A program made the translations under genes and the position numbers. A stretch of DNA of 64,000 bases from Penium margaritaceum (lineage: Eukaryota > Streptophyta > Zygnematophyceae > Desmidiales > Peniaceae), in contig SZWC01000082.1 in the NCBI GenBank assembly GCA_023375785.1, positions 143,243 to 207,242 of the forward strand. Reading direction: 5' to 3'. Positions within the stretch are counted from its first letter, which is position 1. Every line of letters starts with the position of its first letter. This document shows positions 50,761 through 62,929 of this stretch, piece after piece. The notes beneath the pieces were generated by a model. That model saw only the letters and a program-made list of their open reading frames with translations, was not told the origin of the DNA and did not search any database.

Positions 50761-53700
50761 CAGAGGGGGAAACAATGGCTTGTGCATACTAGTTATCGAT
50801 TAGCATGTACAAAGATCTTCAATATGTAGCGGGACAGTGTGGCTACCATGCACAGTGACCAACCAAAGTATGCATATGTTACTGACCATGACCAAATAAT
50901 TTCACTTCATGTGGTCAACGCTGACCACTCACAACAACAGTCACAGATAGTCAGAGGGGGTAAGAATAGTTTTGGAACACTGGCTATCAACTAGACCTTC
51001 AGTATGTAGTGACACGGTGTGGCAACCATGTAGAGTGACAAACCAAAATAGGCATATGCCACTAACCATGACCGAAATGATTTCACAGTGTGGTCAACGT
51101 TGGAAACTCAAAACACGAGTCACAAATGGTCAAAAGGGGAAACAATGGGTTGGGAACACTAGTTATCAATTAACAAGTACAAAGACCTTCAACAAGTAGT
51201 TGCACGGTGTGGCTAGCCTGCATAGTGACCAACCAAAGGATGCATACGTCACTGACTATGACCAAAGACGTCCACTATGTGTGGTCAGCATTGACAACTC
51301 ATAACACGAGTCACCAATGGTCAGAGGCAGAGACAATAGTTTGGGAACCCTATGTATTGACTAGAAAGGACAAAGAACTTTAAAACATAGTGGCAAGGTG
51401 TGGCTACTATGCACAGTGAGCAACCAAACTAGGCATGTGTCAATGACCATGACCAAAGAATTTCTGTATGGGTGGTCAATGTTCACAACGAATAACACAA
51501 GTCACAAATGGTCAGAGGGGGAAACAATGGTTTCGGAATATTATTTTTCAATGAGCAAGTACAAAGATCTATAATAAGTAGTAGCACGGTGTGGCTACCA
51601 TGCACAATGACCGACCAAAGTAGGCATGTGCACTGCCTTTGACCGAAGAAATCCGCTGTGTGTGGTCAATTTTGACATCCCATAATACAAGTCAGAAATG
51701 GTAAAAGGGGGAAACAATGGTTTGGGAACACCAGGTATTAACTAGCTAGCACAGGGACCTTCAATAAGTAGTGGCATGGTGTGCCTACCATGTACAATGA
51801 CCAACCAAAGTAGGCATGTGTCACTGACCATGACCAGAGAATGTCACTATGTGTGGTCAACTTTGACAGCTCATAATACGAGTCACCAATGGTCAGAGGG
51901 GGAAGCAATGGTTTGTGAATACAAGTTATCGACTAGCAAGTACAAAGACCTTCAATATGTAGTGGCACAGTGTGGATACAATGCACATTGACCAACCAAA
52001 GCATGTATATGTCACTCACCATGACCAGAGAATAACACTTCACGGGATCAACGTTGACAATTCACAACAAGAGTGACAGATAATCAGAGGGGCAACAATG
52101 GTCTGGGAACAATGGCTATCAACTAGAAAGGACAAAGACCTTCAGTACGTAGTGACACGGCGTGGAAACCATGTACAGTGACAAACCAAAGTAGGCATAT
52201 GCTACTAACCATGACCAAAAGAATTTCATAGTGTGTGATCAACGTTGAAAACTCATAACAGGAGTCACAAATGGTCAGAGGGGGAAACAATGGGTTGGGA
52301 ACGCTAGTTATCAACTTGCAAGTACAAATACCTTCAACAAGTAGTGGCACGGTGTGGCTAACGTGCAAAGTGACCAACCACATGATGCATACGACAATTT
52401 CTATCACCAAAGAATTCCACTTTGTGTGGTCAACATTGACAACTCACAACACAAGTCACAAATGGTCAAAGGGAGCAACAATGGTTTGGGATCCCTATGT
52501 ATCCACTAGAAAGGACAAAGAACTTCAATACGTACTGGCATGTTATGGCACATCGAACAACCAAAGTAGGCATATGTCACTGAGCATGAGTAAAGAATTT
52601 CACTATGGGTGGTCAATGTTCACAACCCATAACACGAGTCACAAATGGTCAGAGGGAAAAACAATGGTTTCGGAATATAAGTTTTCAACTAGCAAGTGCA
52701 ACGACCTTCAATAAGTAGTAGCATGGTGTGGCTACCATGCACAATGACCGACCAAGGTAAGCATATGCACTGCCTTTGACCAAAGAAATCCGTTGTCTGT
52801 GGTCAATTTTGAGAACTCACAATACGAGTCACGAATGGTTAGACTGGGAAACAATGGTTTGGGACCACTGGGTATCAACTAGCAAGCACGGAGACCTTGA
52901 ATAAGTAGTGGCACGTTGTGGCTACCATGTACAATGACCAACCAAAGCAGGAATGTGTCACTGACCATGACCTAAGAATGTCACTATGTGTGGTCAACTT
53001 TGACAACTCATAAGACGAGTCACAAATGGTCAGATGGGGAGACAATGGCTTGTGAATACTTGTTAATGATTAGCAAGTACAAAGACCTTCAATATGTAGA
53101 AGCACAGTGTGGCTACCATGCAAAGTGACCGACCAAAGTATGCATATGTCACTGACCATGACCAAAGGATTTCACTTCATGTGGTCAACGCTGATAACTC
53201 ACAATAAGAGTCACAGATAGTCAGAGGGAGGAACAATGGTTTGGAAACACTTGCTATCAACCAAAAAGCACAAAGACCTTCACTACATAGTGACACGGCC
53301 TGGCAACCATGTACAATGACAAACCAAAGTAGGCATATGCCACAAACCATGACCAAAAGAATTTCACAATGTGTGGTCAACATTGAAAACTCATAACAGA
53401 AGCCACAAATGATCGGAGGGGAAAACAATGGGTTGGGAATACTAGTTATCAACTTGCAAATACAAAGACCTTTAGCAAGTAGAGGCACGGTGTGGCTAGC
53501 GTTCACAATGACAACCAAAGTATGTATTCATTGCTCAGTATGACGAAATCAGTCCACTATGTATAGTCAACATCGACAACTCATAACACGAGTCACAAAT
53601 GGTCAGAGGGAGAGACAATGATTTGGGAACCCTATGTATCGACTAGGAAGGACTATGAACTTCAATACGTAGTGGCACACTGTGGCTACTATGAACACCG

Positions 53701-55079
53701 AACAACCAAACAAGGCATATGTCACTGACCATGACCAAAGAATTTCTGTACTGGTCGTCAACTTTCACATCCCATAACACGAGTCACAAATGGTCGGAGG
53801 GGGAAACAATGGTTTCAAAATATTAGGTTTCAACTAGCAAGTACAACGACCTTCAACGAGTAGTAGCACGGTGTTGCTACCATGCACAATGACCGACCAA
53901 AAGAGGCATATGTACTTCCTTTGACCAAAGAAAGCAGGTGTGTGTGGTCAACGTTGACAACCCATAATACGAGTCACAAATGGTCAGAAGGGGAAACAAT
54001 GGTTTGCGAACACCATGTAACAACTAGCAAGCACAGGGACCTTCAATAAGAAGTGGCACGGTGTGGATACCATGTATAATGACCAACCAAAGTAGGCATG
54101 TGTCACTGACGATGACCAAAGTATGTCACTATGTGTGGTCAACTTTAACAGCTCATAACTCGAGTCACACATGGTCAGGGGGGAAACAATGGTTTGTGAA
54201 TACTAGTTACCGATTAGCAAGTGCAAAGACCTTTGATAAGTAGTGGCACAGTGTGAACCATGCATAGTGACAAACCAAAGCATGCATATGTCACTGACGA
54301 TTGCGAAATAATTTCGAAGCTGAAAACTCACAACAAGAGTCACAAATAGTCTAGGGGAGGGGGTAACAATGGTTTGGGAATACTGGCTATCAACTAGAAA
54401 GCAGAAATACCTTAAGTACGTAGTTACACGGCGTGGCAACCATGTAAAGTGACAAACCAAAGTGGGCATATGCCACTAACCATGACCAAAAGAATTTCAC
54501 AACGTGTGGTCAACGTTGAAACTCATAATACGAGTCACAAATGGTCAGAGGGGGAAACAATTGGGTGGGAGCACTAGTTATCAACTAGCAAGTAGAAACA
54601 CCTTCATCAAGCAGTGGGACAGTGTGGCTAGCGTGCACAGTGTCCAACAAAACGATGCATACGTCACTAACTATGACCAAAGAGGTCCACCATGTGTGGT
54701 CAACATTGACAAATCATCACACAAGTCATAAATGGTCAGAGGGAGAGACAGTGGTTTGGGACCCTTTGTATCGTCTAAAAGGGATAACTAATCTCAATAC
54801 GCAGTGGCATAGTGTGACTACTTTGCAAACCAAACAGCCAAACTAAGCATATGTCATTGCCCATGACCAAAGAATTTGAGTATGGGTGGTCAACGTTCAC
54901 AACCCATAACACGAGTCATAGATGGTTACAGGGGGGAACAATGGTTTCGGAATATTAGTTTTCAGCTATCGAGTTCAACGACCTTCAATAAGTGGTAGCA
55001 CGGTGTTTCTACAATGCACAATGACCGACCAAGGTAGGCATATGTACTGCCTTTGACCAAAGAAATCCGCTTTGTGTGG

Positions 55080-55300
55080 TCAACGTTGACAACTCATAAT
55101 ACGATTCACAAATGGTCAGAGGGGAAAACAATGAATTGGGAACACCAGGTATCAACTAGCAAGCACAGGGACCTTCACTAAGTAGTTGCACAGTGTGGCT
55201 ACCATGTACAATGGGTTGGGAACACTATTCATAACCTAGCAAGCACACAGACCTTCAACAAGAAGTGGCACTGTGTGGCTAGCGTGCATAGTGACCAACA
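55080..55300 (+). repeat. B/E deletion fusion
   Basis: A B monomer proceeds to CTACCATGTACAATG at about 55,212 and switches to the E-type text GGTTGGGAACACTATTC, then GGCTAGCGTGCATAG. C, D and the head of E are missing. Both parents contain ACAATG at the join, so a six-base microhomology marks the breakpoint. Confidence 0.88.
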
Positions 55301-58003
55301 AAAGGATGCATACGTCACTGACTATGACCAAAGGAGTCCACTAAGTGTGGACAACATTGAAAACTCATAACATGAGTCACAAATGGTCAGAGGGAGAGAC
55401 ACTGGTTTAGGAACCCTATGTATTGACTAAAAAGGACGAAGACCTTCAATACATAGTGGTAGGGTGTGGCTACTTTGCACACCAAACCACCAAACTGGAC
55501 ATATGTCACTCACCATGACCAAAGAATTTCAGTATGGGTGGTCAACGTTCACAACCCATAACAGGAGGGACAAATGGTCAGAGGGAGAAACAATGGATTT
55601 GGAATATTAGTTTTCAACTAGCAAGTAGAAGTACCTTCAATAAGTGATAGCACGGTGTGGCTACCATGCACAATGACTGACCAAAGTAGGCATATGTACT
55701 GTCTTTGACCAAAGAAATCGGCTGTGTGTGGTCAACATTGACAACTCATTATACGAGTCACATATGGTCACAGGGACCTTCAATAAGTACTGGGACGGTG
55801 TGGCTACCATGTACAATGACCAACCAAAGTAGGCATGTGCCTTAAACCATGACCAAAGAATGTCACCATGTGTGGTCAACTTTGACAACTCATAACACGA
55901 GTCACAAACGGTCAGAGGGGGGAACAATGGATTGTGAGTACTTGTTATTGAATAGCAAGTACAAATACCTTCAATATGTAGTGGCACAGTGTGGCTACCA
56001 TGCACAGTGTCTAACCAAAGTATGCATATGTCACTGACCATGACCAAAACATTTTACTTCATGTGGTCAACGCTGACGACTCAACAAGAGTCACAAATAG
56101 TCAGAGGGGGTAACAATGATTTGAAAACACTGGCTATCAACTAGAAAGCACAAATACCTTCAGTATGTAGTGACACTGCGTGGCAACCATGTACATTGAA
56201 AAACCAAATTAAGCATATGCCACTAACCATGACCAAAGGAGTTTCAAAGTGTGTGGTCAACGTTTAAAAGTCAAAAATGGTCAGAGGGGGAAACAATGGG
56301 TTGGTAACACTAGTTATAACCTAGCAAGCACACAGAATTCAACAAGTAGTGGCATCGTATGGCTAGCATGCACAATGGCCAACCAAAGGATGCATACGTC
56401 ACTGACTATGACCAAAGAAGTCCACTATGTGTGGTCAACATTGACAACTCATAACACGAGTCACAAATGGTCAGAGGGAGAGACAATGGTTTGGGAACCC
56501 TATGTATGGATTGGAAAGGACAAGGAACTTCAATACGTAGTGACAGGGTGGGCTATTATGCACACCCAACAACCAAACTAAGCATATTTCACTTCCCATG
56601 ACCAAAGAATTTCAGTACGGTTGTCAACATTCACAACCCGTAACACAAGGCACAAATGGTTAGAGGGGGAAAGAATGGTTTTGGAATGTTAGTTTTCAAC
56701 TAGCAAGTACAATGACCTTCAACAAGTAGTAGCACGGTGTTGCTACCATGCACAACAACTGACCAAAGTAGGCATATGTACTGCCTTCGACCAAAGAAAT
56801 CTGCTGTGTGTGGTCAACATTGTCATCTCATGAAACGAGTTACAAATGGTCGGAGGGGGAAACAATGGTTTGGGAACACCATGTGTCAACTAGAAAGCAC
56901 AGGGACCTTCAATAAGTAGTGGTATGGTGTGGCTACCATGTACAATGACCAGGCAAAGTAGGCATGAGTCACTTACCATGACCAAAGAATGTCACTATGT
57001 GTGGTCAACTTTGAAAACTCATAACACGAGTAAAAAATGGTCAGAGGGGGAACCAAAGGTTTGTGAATACTAGTGATTGATGAGAAAGTACAAAGACCTT
57101 CAGTATGTAGTGGCATAGTGTGGCTACCATGCACACTGACCAACAAAAGTATGCATATGTGACTGACCATGACCAAAGAATTTAACTTCATATCGTCAAC
57201 GTTGACAACTCACAACAAGAGTTACAGATAGTTAGAGGGGGCAACAATGGTTTGGGAACACTGGCTATCAAATAAAATGCACAAATATATCTTGTACGTG
57301 GTGACACGGTGTGGCAACCATGTACAATGATAAACCAAAGTATGCATATGCCACTAACCATGGTCAAAAGAATCTCACACTCTGTGGTCAACGTTGAAAA
57401 CTCCTAACACGAGTCACAAATGGTCAGAGGGGGGAGGGAACAATGGGTTGGGAACACTAGTTATCAAATATCAAGTACAAATACCTTCAACAAGTAGTGG
57501 CAAATTGTGGCTGGCATGCACAGTGACCAGCAAGAGGATGCATACGTCACTGACTATGACCAAAGACGTCCAATATGTGTGGTAAACATTGACAACTCAT
57601 AACACAAGTCACAAATGGTCAGAGGGAGAGACAATGGTTTGGGAACCCTGAGTATCAACTAGAAATTACAAAGAACTTCAATGCATAGTGGCACGGCGTG
57701 GCTACTATGCACACGGAACAACCAAACCAGGCATATGTCATTGACCATGACCAAAGAATTTAAGTATGGGTGGTCAACGTTCACAACCCATAACACGAGT
57801 CACAAATAGCCAGAGGGGACAGAATGGTTTCTGAATGTTAGTTTTCAAGTAGCAAGTACAACGACATTGAATACGTAGTAGCACGGTGTAGCTACCATGC
57901 ACAATGACCGACCATAGTAGGCATATGTACCGCCTTTGACCAAAGAAATCCGGTGTGTGTGGTCAACGTTGACAACTCTCACCACGAGTCACAAATGGTT
58001 AGA

Positions 58004-58027
58004 GGGGGGGGTTGGGGATGGTTGGGG
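58004..58027 (+). other. Potential G-quadruplex tract in a B monomer
   Basis: A run of eight G, then TT, GGGG, ATGGTT and GGGG gives four possible runs of at least three G with short loops. It is an expanded, private version of the satellite's AGAGGGGGAAACAATGG word and is not seen in neighbouring units. Confidence 0.5.
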
Positions 58028-60346
58028 AACAGCAGGTATCAACTAACAAGCACAGGGACCTTCAAAGTAGTGGCACGGTGTGGCTACCATGTACAATGGC
58101 CAACTAAAGTAGGCATGAGTAACTGACCATGACCAAAGAGTGTCACTGTGTGTGGTCAACTTTGATAACTCATAACACACCTCACAAATGGTCAGAGGGG
58201 GAAACAATGGGTTGTAAATACTAGTTATGGATTAGAAAGTATAAATCCCTTCAATATGTAGTGACATAGTGTGGCTACCATGCACAGTGACCAACCAGAG
58301 TATGCATATGTCACTGACCATGACCAAAGAATTTCACTTCATGTGGTCAACGCTGACAACTCACAACAAGAGTCACAGAAAGTTAGAGGGGGTAGCAATG
58401 ATTTGGGAACACTGGCTATCAACTAGAAAGCACAAAGACCTTCAGTACGTACTGACACGGTGTGGCAACCATGTACAGTAACAAACCAAAGAAGGCATAT
58501 GCCTCTAACTATAACCAAACGAATTTCTCGGATTGTGATCAACGTTGACAACTCATAACACAAGTCAAAAATGGTCAGAGGGGGAAACAATGGGTTGGGA
58601 AAACTAGTTGTCAAATAGCAAGTACAAATACCTTCAACAAGTAGTGGCACAGTATGGCTAGCCTGCACAGTGACCAACCAAAGATGCATACTTCAATGAC
58701 TATGACCAAAGAAGTCCACTTTGTGTGGTCAACATTGACAACTCATAATACGAGTAACAAATGGTGAGATGGAGAAACAATGGTTTGGGAACCCTATGTA
58801 TCCACTACAAAGGACACGGAACTTCATTACGTAGTGGCACAATGTGCCAACTATGCATGCCGAACAACCAAACTAGGCATATGTCACTGACCATGACCAA
58901 CAAGTTTTAGTATGGGTGGTCAAGGTTCACAACCCATAACACTAGTCACAAATGGTCAGAGGGGGAAACAATGGCCTCAAAGTATTAGTTTTCAACTAGC
59001 AAGTACAACTAAGTTCAAAAAGTAGTAGCACGGTGAGGCTACCATGCACAATGACCGACCAAAGAAGGCATATGTACTGCCTTTGACCAAAGAAATCCGC
59101 TGTGTGTGGTCAACGATGACAACTCATAATACGAGTCACAAATGATCAAAGGGGGAAAAATGGTTTGGGTACACCAGGTATCAAATAGCAAGCACAGGGA
59201 CCTTCAATAAGTAGTGGCACGGTGTGGCTACCAAGTACAATTTCCAACCAAAGTAGGCATGTGTCACTGACCATGACCAAAGAATATCACTATGTGTGGT
59301 GAACATTGACAACTCATAACACGAGTCATAAATGGTCAGAGAGGAGAAACAATGGTTTGTGAATACTAGTTATCAACTAGCAAGTACAAAGCCCTTCAAT
59401 ATGTAGTGGCACAGTATGGCTACCATGCAGAGTGACCAACCAAAGTATGCGTATGTCACTGACCATGTCCAAAGAATTTCACTTCATGTGGTCAACGCTG
59501 ACAACTCACAACAAGAGCCACAGAAAGTCGGAGGGGGTAATAATGGTTTGGAAACACTGGCTTTCAACTAGGAAGCACAAAGACCTTGAGTACGTAGTGA
59601 CACGGCGTGGCAACCATGTACAGTGAAAAACCAAAGTATGCATATGCCACTAACTGTTACTAAAAGAATTTCACAGTGTGTGGTCAACGTTGACAACTCA
59701 TAACACAAGTCACAAATGGCCAGAGGGGGAAACAATGGGCTGGGAACACTAGTTAGCAACCAGCAAGTACAAAGACATTCAACAAGTAGTGGCACGGTAT
59801 GGCTAGGATGCACAATGACCAACCAAAGATGCATACGTCACTGACTATGACCGAAGAAGTCCACTATGGGTGGTCACCGTTGACACCTCATAACACGAGT
59901 CACAAAGGGTGAGACGGAGAGACAATGGTTTGGAAATCCTATGTATTGACTAGAAATGACAAAGAACTTCAATACGTAGTGGTACGGTATGGCTAATACT
60001 CACACCGAATAACCAAACTAGGCATATGTCACTGCCCATGACCAAAGAATTTCCATATGGGTGGTCAATGTTCACAACCTATAACACGAGTCACAAATGG
60101 TCAGAGGGGGAAACAATGGATTTGGAGTATTAGTTTTCAACTAGTTAGTACAGCGACCTTCAATAAGTAGTAGCACGATGTGGCTACCATGCACAATGAC
60201 CAACAAAAGTAGGGATATGTACAGCCTTTGACCAAAAACAATCCGTTGTGTGTGATCAACGTTGAGAACTCATAATACGAGTCACAAATGGTCACGGGGG
60301 GAAACAATGTTTTGGTAACACCAGGTACCAACTAGCAAGCACAAGG

Positions 60347-60610
60347 ACTATGAGGATGGAATCCGGGTAGTGCGGTCCCGATGTTTGTCTGATCGCCTCA
60401 AGTAGTTCACGATGACTTGTTTTTTGCGAATCTGAGAGTGAGCGCGAGCTTTCTGGTTGCCTCACGCTATGTGAGCAGGAATTGGAGACAGTCAGTTTGC
60501 GAAGGGAATAACGTTGTTTCTTGTTAGTTTTACAGCATGGACATGATTACAACATTTGTAGGGCTAGTCATGAGCTTTCCAACGTACCAAACTGCCTGCA
60601 ATTCAGCCAA
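60347..60610 (-). mobile_element. LTR/leader-like fragment in reverse orientation
   Basis: The reverse complement of this stretch is collinear with about 45,220-45,467, the leader or LTR end of element 1. Shared words include CGTTGGAAAGCT, TGACTAGC, CTGCTCACATAG and ACCAGAAAGC, with diverged sequence of similar length between them. On the plus strand it starts TATGAGGATGGAATCC right at the satellite border, so its reverse complement ends ...TCCATCCTCA, where an LTR would end in CA. The orientation is opposite to the pol remnant that follows. It is a fossil LTR fragment or an inverted leader. Confidence 0.6.
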
Positions 60611-60811
60611 GCGTTGCTCAAGTTATGCTTTCCAAAGCGCAGGTCTCACCCACCACAAAAGCCTGATGCGGCCACTCGCCGTGGCGCTTTCGTTCACGTG
60701 CGAAGTGCCTTTCCCAAGGCGCATATCCCATTACACATGGTGTGGGGTTCCCCTGCACTGTTTCCACGCACCCTACCCACTTTTGGGTCGTGTTTGGCGA
60801 TGGGGTGTGAC
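60611..60811. other. Unassigned sequence between inverted leader fragment and pol remnant
   Basis: This is about 200 bp of non-satellite sequence between the inverted leader fragment and the start of recognisable pol homology. It is C-rich on the plus strand and I could not align it convincingly to element 1, though a CCTTGGG word on its minus strand loosely resembles the leader near 45,030. The open frame across it appears to be an extension of the pol frame and is not evidence of a gene. Confidence 0.4.
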
Positions 60812-61395
60812 GAGCAAGGGGTATGGGGTGCTCTTCCGCAGGAAAGGCGCAATGGTGCGCATTGACGGCGACGGCGAGGTTGTGCTAGAGGCAAAGCGCG
60901 AGGGCGGTCTCTACATCATGGAGACCAAGGTGGTCCCCATGGCATCGGATACAGCAGACTCGGAGGAGCGCGTCGTTAACATGGAGAAGGGAGGAAGCGC
61001 TGATCTGGAGCTCTGGCACCGACGGTTGGGACATTTGGCGTCCGCAACCGTTAAGGAGATAGCAAAGCGTGACATGATGCGCGGCCTCGTCATCAACGGT
61101 GTAGGCGCGGCAGTAGATGCACCAGCGTACAAAAAATGCGAGCCTTGCATTTTGAGCAAGGCGCGGCGTAAGCCGGTCAAGGAGAACGCGGCTCGTGCAA
61201 AGGACCTGCTAGAGGTCGTGCACAGCGACGTGTGCAGACCGTTAAAAACACCGTCAAACGGCAGTTTGAGATGCATTGTCACCTTTATTGATGACTGCAG
61301 CAGGAAGCTCTACGTGTACTCCATGAAGCGGGAAGGCGAGGTCCTGGACCGGCTGAAGGAGTACGTCGCAGCGGTGGAGAGGCAGACGGGCCGGA
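60812..61395 (+). mobile_element. Pre-integrase and integrase remnant of element 2 (first copy)
   Basis: EVVLEAKREGGLYIMETKVV leads to the zinc module LWHRRLGHLASATVKEIAKR with CEPCILSKARRKPVKENAAR, then the integrase core start VVHSDVCRPLKTPSNGS, CIVTFIDDCSRKLYVYSMKR and a VLDRLKEYVAAVERQTGR segment. All have direct counterparts in element 1. The block stops at an N. Confidence 0.85.
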
Positions 61396-61396
61396 N
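61396..61396. other. Single ambiguous base (N), probable assembly join
   Basis: An N sits exactly between two near-identical copies of the integrase segment. The sequence after it restarts at CAAAAAATGCGAGCC, which already occurs about 267 bp earlier. Confidence 0.9.
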
Positions 61397-61776
61397 CAAA
61401 AAATGCGAGCCTTGCATTTTGAGCAAGGCGCGGCGTAAGCCGGTCAAGGAGAACGCGGCTCGTGCAAAGGACCTGCTAGAGGTCGTGCACAGCGACGTGT
61501 GCAGACCGTTAAAAACACCGTCAAACGGCGGTTTGAGATGCATTGTCACCTTTATTGGTGACTGCAGCAGGAAGCTCTACGTGTACTCCATGAAGCGGGA
61601 AGGCGAGGTCCTGGACCGGCTGAAGGAGTACGTCGCAGCGGTGGAGAGGCAGACGGGCCGGAAGGTCAGAGCGCTATGCAGCAATAATGGCAGAGAGTAC
61701 GTGGACTGAAGCGAGTGGATGAAGCAGCAGGGCGCAAGCCAAACGTGGTGCACCTAAAGGTGTTCGGGTGCAAGGC
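61397..61776 (+). mobile_element. Integrase segment of element 2, second copy
   Basis: This repeats the block of about 61,130-61,395 at an offset of 267 bp, with only a few base differences by eye (for example CGGCGGTTTGAG against CGGCAGTTTGAG), and then extends about 110 bp further to CGGGTGCAAGGC. It stops at the second N. Uncollapsed overlapping contigs or haplotypes explain this better than a biological triplication. Confidence 0.85.
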
Positions 61777-61777
61777 N
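61777..61777. other. Second ambiguous base (N), probable assembly join
   Basis: The N separates the second and third copies of the integrase segment. Sequence after it restarts at GTAAGCCGGTCAAGG, 343 bp downstream of its place in the second copy. Confidence 0.9.
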
Positions 61778-62360
61778 GTAAGCCGGTCAAGGAGAACGCG
61801 GCTCGTGCAAAGGACCTGCTAGAGGTCGTGCACAGCGACGTGTGCAGACCGTTAAAAACACCGTCAAACGGCAGTTTGAGATGCATTGTCACCTTTATTG
61901 ATGACTGCAGCAGGAAGCTCTACGTGTACTCCATGAAGCGGGAAGGCGAGGTCCTGGACCGGCTGAAGGAGTACGTCGCAGCGGTGGAGAGGCAGACGGG
62001 CCGGAAGGTCAGAGCGCTATGCAGCAATAATGGCAGAGAGTACGTGGACTGAAGCGAGTGGATGAAGCAGCAGGGCGCAAGCCAAACGTGGTGCACCTAA
62101 AGGTGTTCGGGTGCAAGGCGCATGCGATGGTGTAGGAAGTGCAACGACGCAACTGCAAGCTGGAACTGTGGGCAAAGCCGTGCCTGTTCCTTGGCTATGA
62201 GAGTGCGCAAAAGGCGTACCGGATGTGGGACCCGTGCACGCAAGAGATCATCTGCAGTTGTGATGTCGAGTTTGACGAGCAGCAGAGCTTTAGCAACAGC
62301 AGGAACGACATGAGCGTCCGGAATACTCCAAAACAAGGGGAGTGGTTCCAGCTCCTTGAC
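61778..62360 (+). mobile_element. Integrase segment (third copy) and integrase C-terminal region of element 2
   Basis: The first 340 bp repeat the previous copy, including the same tail through CGGGTGCAAGGC. The sequence then continues into new text with KPCLFLGYESAQKAYRMWDP and CSCDVEFDEQQSF, which correspond to the integrase C-terminal part of element 1 at about 47,640-47,760. Confidence 0.85.
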
Positions 62361-62900
62361 TACGAGTAGGAGCCGGCGGATGCAGAGGTTGATTATGCAG
62401 CGTCGGAGCGCACAGGTGCAGCAGCTGCATCAGCCGACACAGTGGACTCCAACAACGATGCAGTTGGACTGGAGATCCGGTGGAATGATTCGTCAAAGGA
62501 GGCACCGCGGTTGCCGAAGCGTGCACTCCCGATGGAGTTCGCATCGGGCGTCGGAGAAAAATCCTCCAGAGGCGCCGCCCGTCCGGTTGATGATTCACCG
62601 GAACGGGAGGAATCCTCGGGAAGCCGTCTGGTCGATGATTCACCGGAGCGGGCTGAATCGGAAGGATCGCAGCAAAGCGACGAGACGCCGCCAAGACTGC
62701 CGCGCCACAGCAGAAGGCAGCGGAGAGCGGGGAAGCGTCTCAACGCAGGCACCGGTCGATGGATCGACATGATGTGGTGCATGCTGGCTGCATCAACAAA
62801 ACCGACAACCGTATAAGAGGCGCTTGCGCGGCCCGAGGGGGAGCAATGGGACACCTCCATCAAGTCAGAGTTGGCGTCCATTACTGAAAACGACACGTGA
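62360..62900 (+). mobile_element. Integrase-RT linker of element 2
   Basis: This is a variable, serine-, glutamate- and proline-rich linker with repeated DDSPERxE-like phrases (about 62,590-62,660). It corresponds in position to the acidic, glutamine-rich linker of element 1 but has little direct similarity, as is usual for copia linkers. The DDSPER phrase occurs at least twice, suggesting a short internal duplication. Confidence 0.7.
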
Positions 62901-62929
62901 CAGCTTGTTGACAGGCCAAAAGACGCTAA

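Larger units (their letters stand above)
49728..60346 (+). repeat. Higher-order satellite array, block 2
   Basis: This block continues the same six-type A-F satellite on the same strand, restarting in a C monomer (GTGTCACTGACCATGACC) directly after element 1. F monomers occur at about 50,391, 51,330, 52,485, 53,620, 54,760, 55,406, 56,490, 57,639, 58,779 and 59,930. Normal units are about 1.13 kb. Shortened units occur at 50.4-51.3 kb (B missing) and 54.8-55.4 kb (B/E fusion). It ends inside a B monomer at about 60,346 (CTAGCAAGCACAAGGAC), where element 2 sequence begins. Confidence 0.95.

Noticed and set aside
12903-60331. Hundreds of 60-125-codon ORFs in the satellite, including a recurring ~79-codon plus-strand ORF over E/F monomers (MWLACTVTNQRMH-like start) and 63-codon minus-strand ORFs
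   Set aside because: Their length and spacing follow the ~189-bp (63-codon) monomer, they occur on both strands, and copies lose starts or gain stops freely. This is repeat periodicity, not a gene family. A codon-position substitution test would be decisive.
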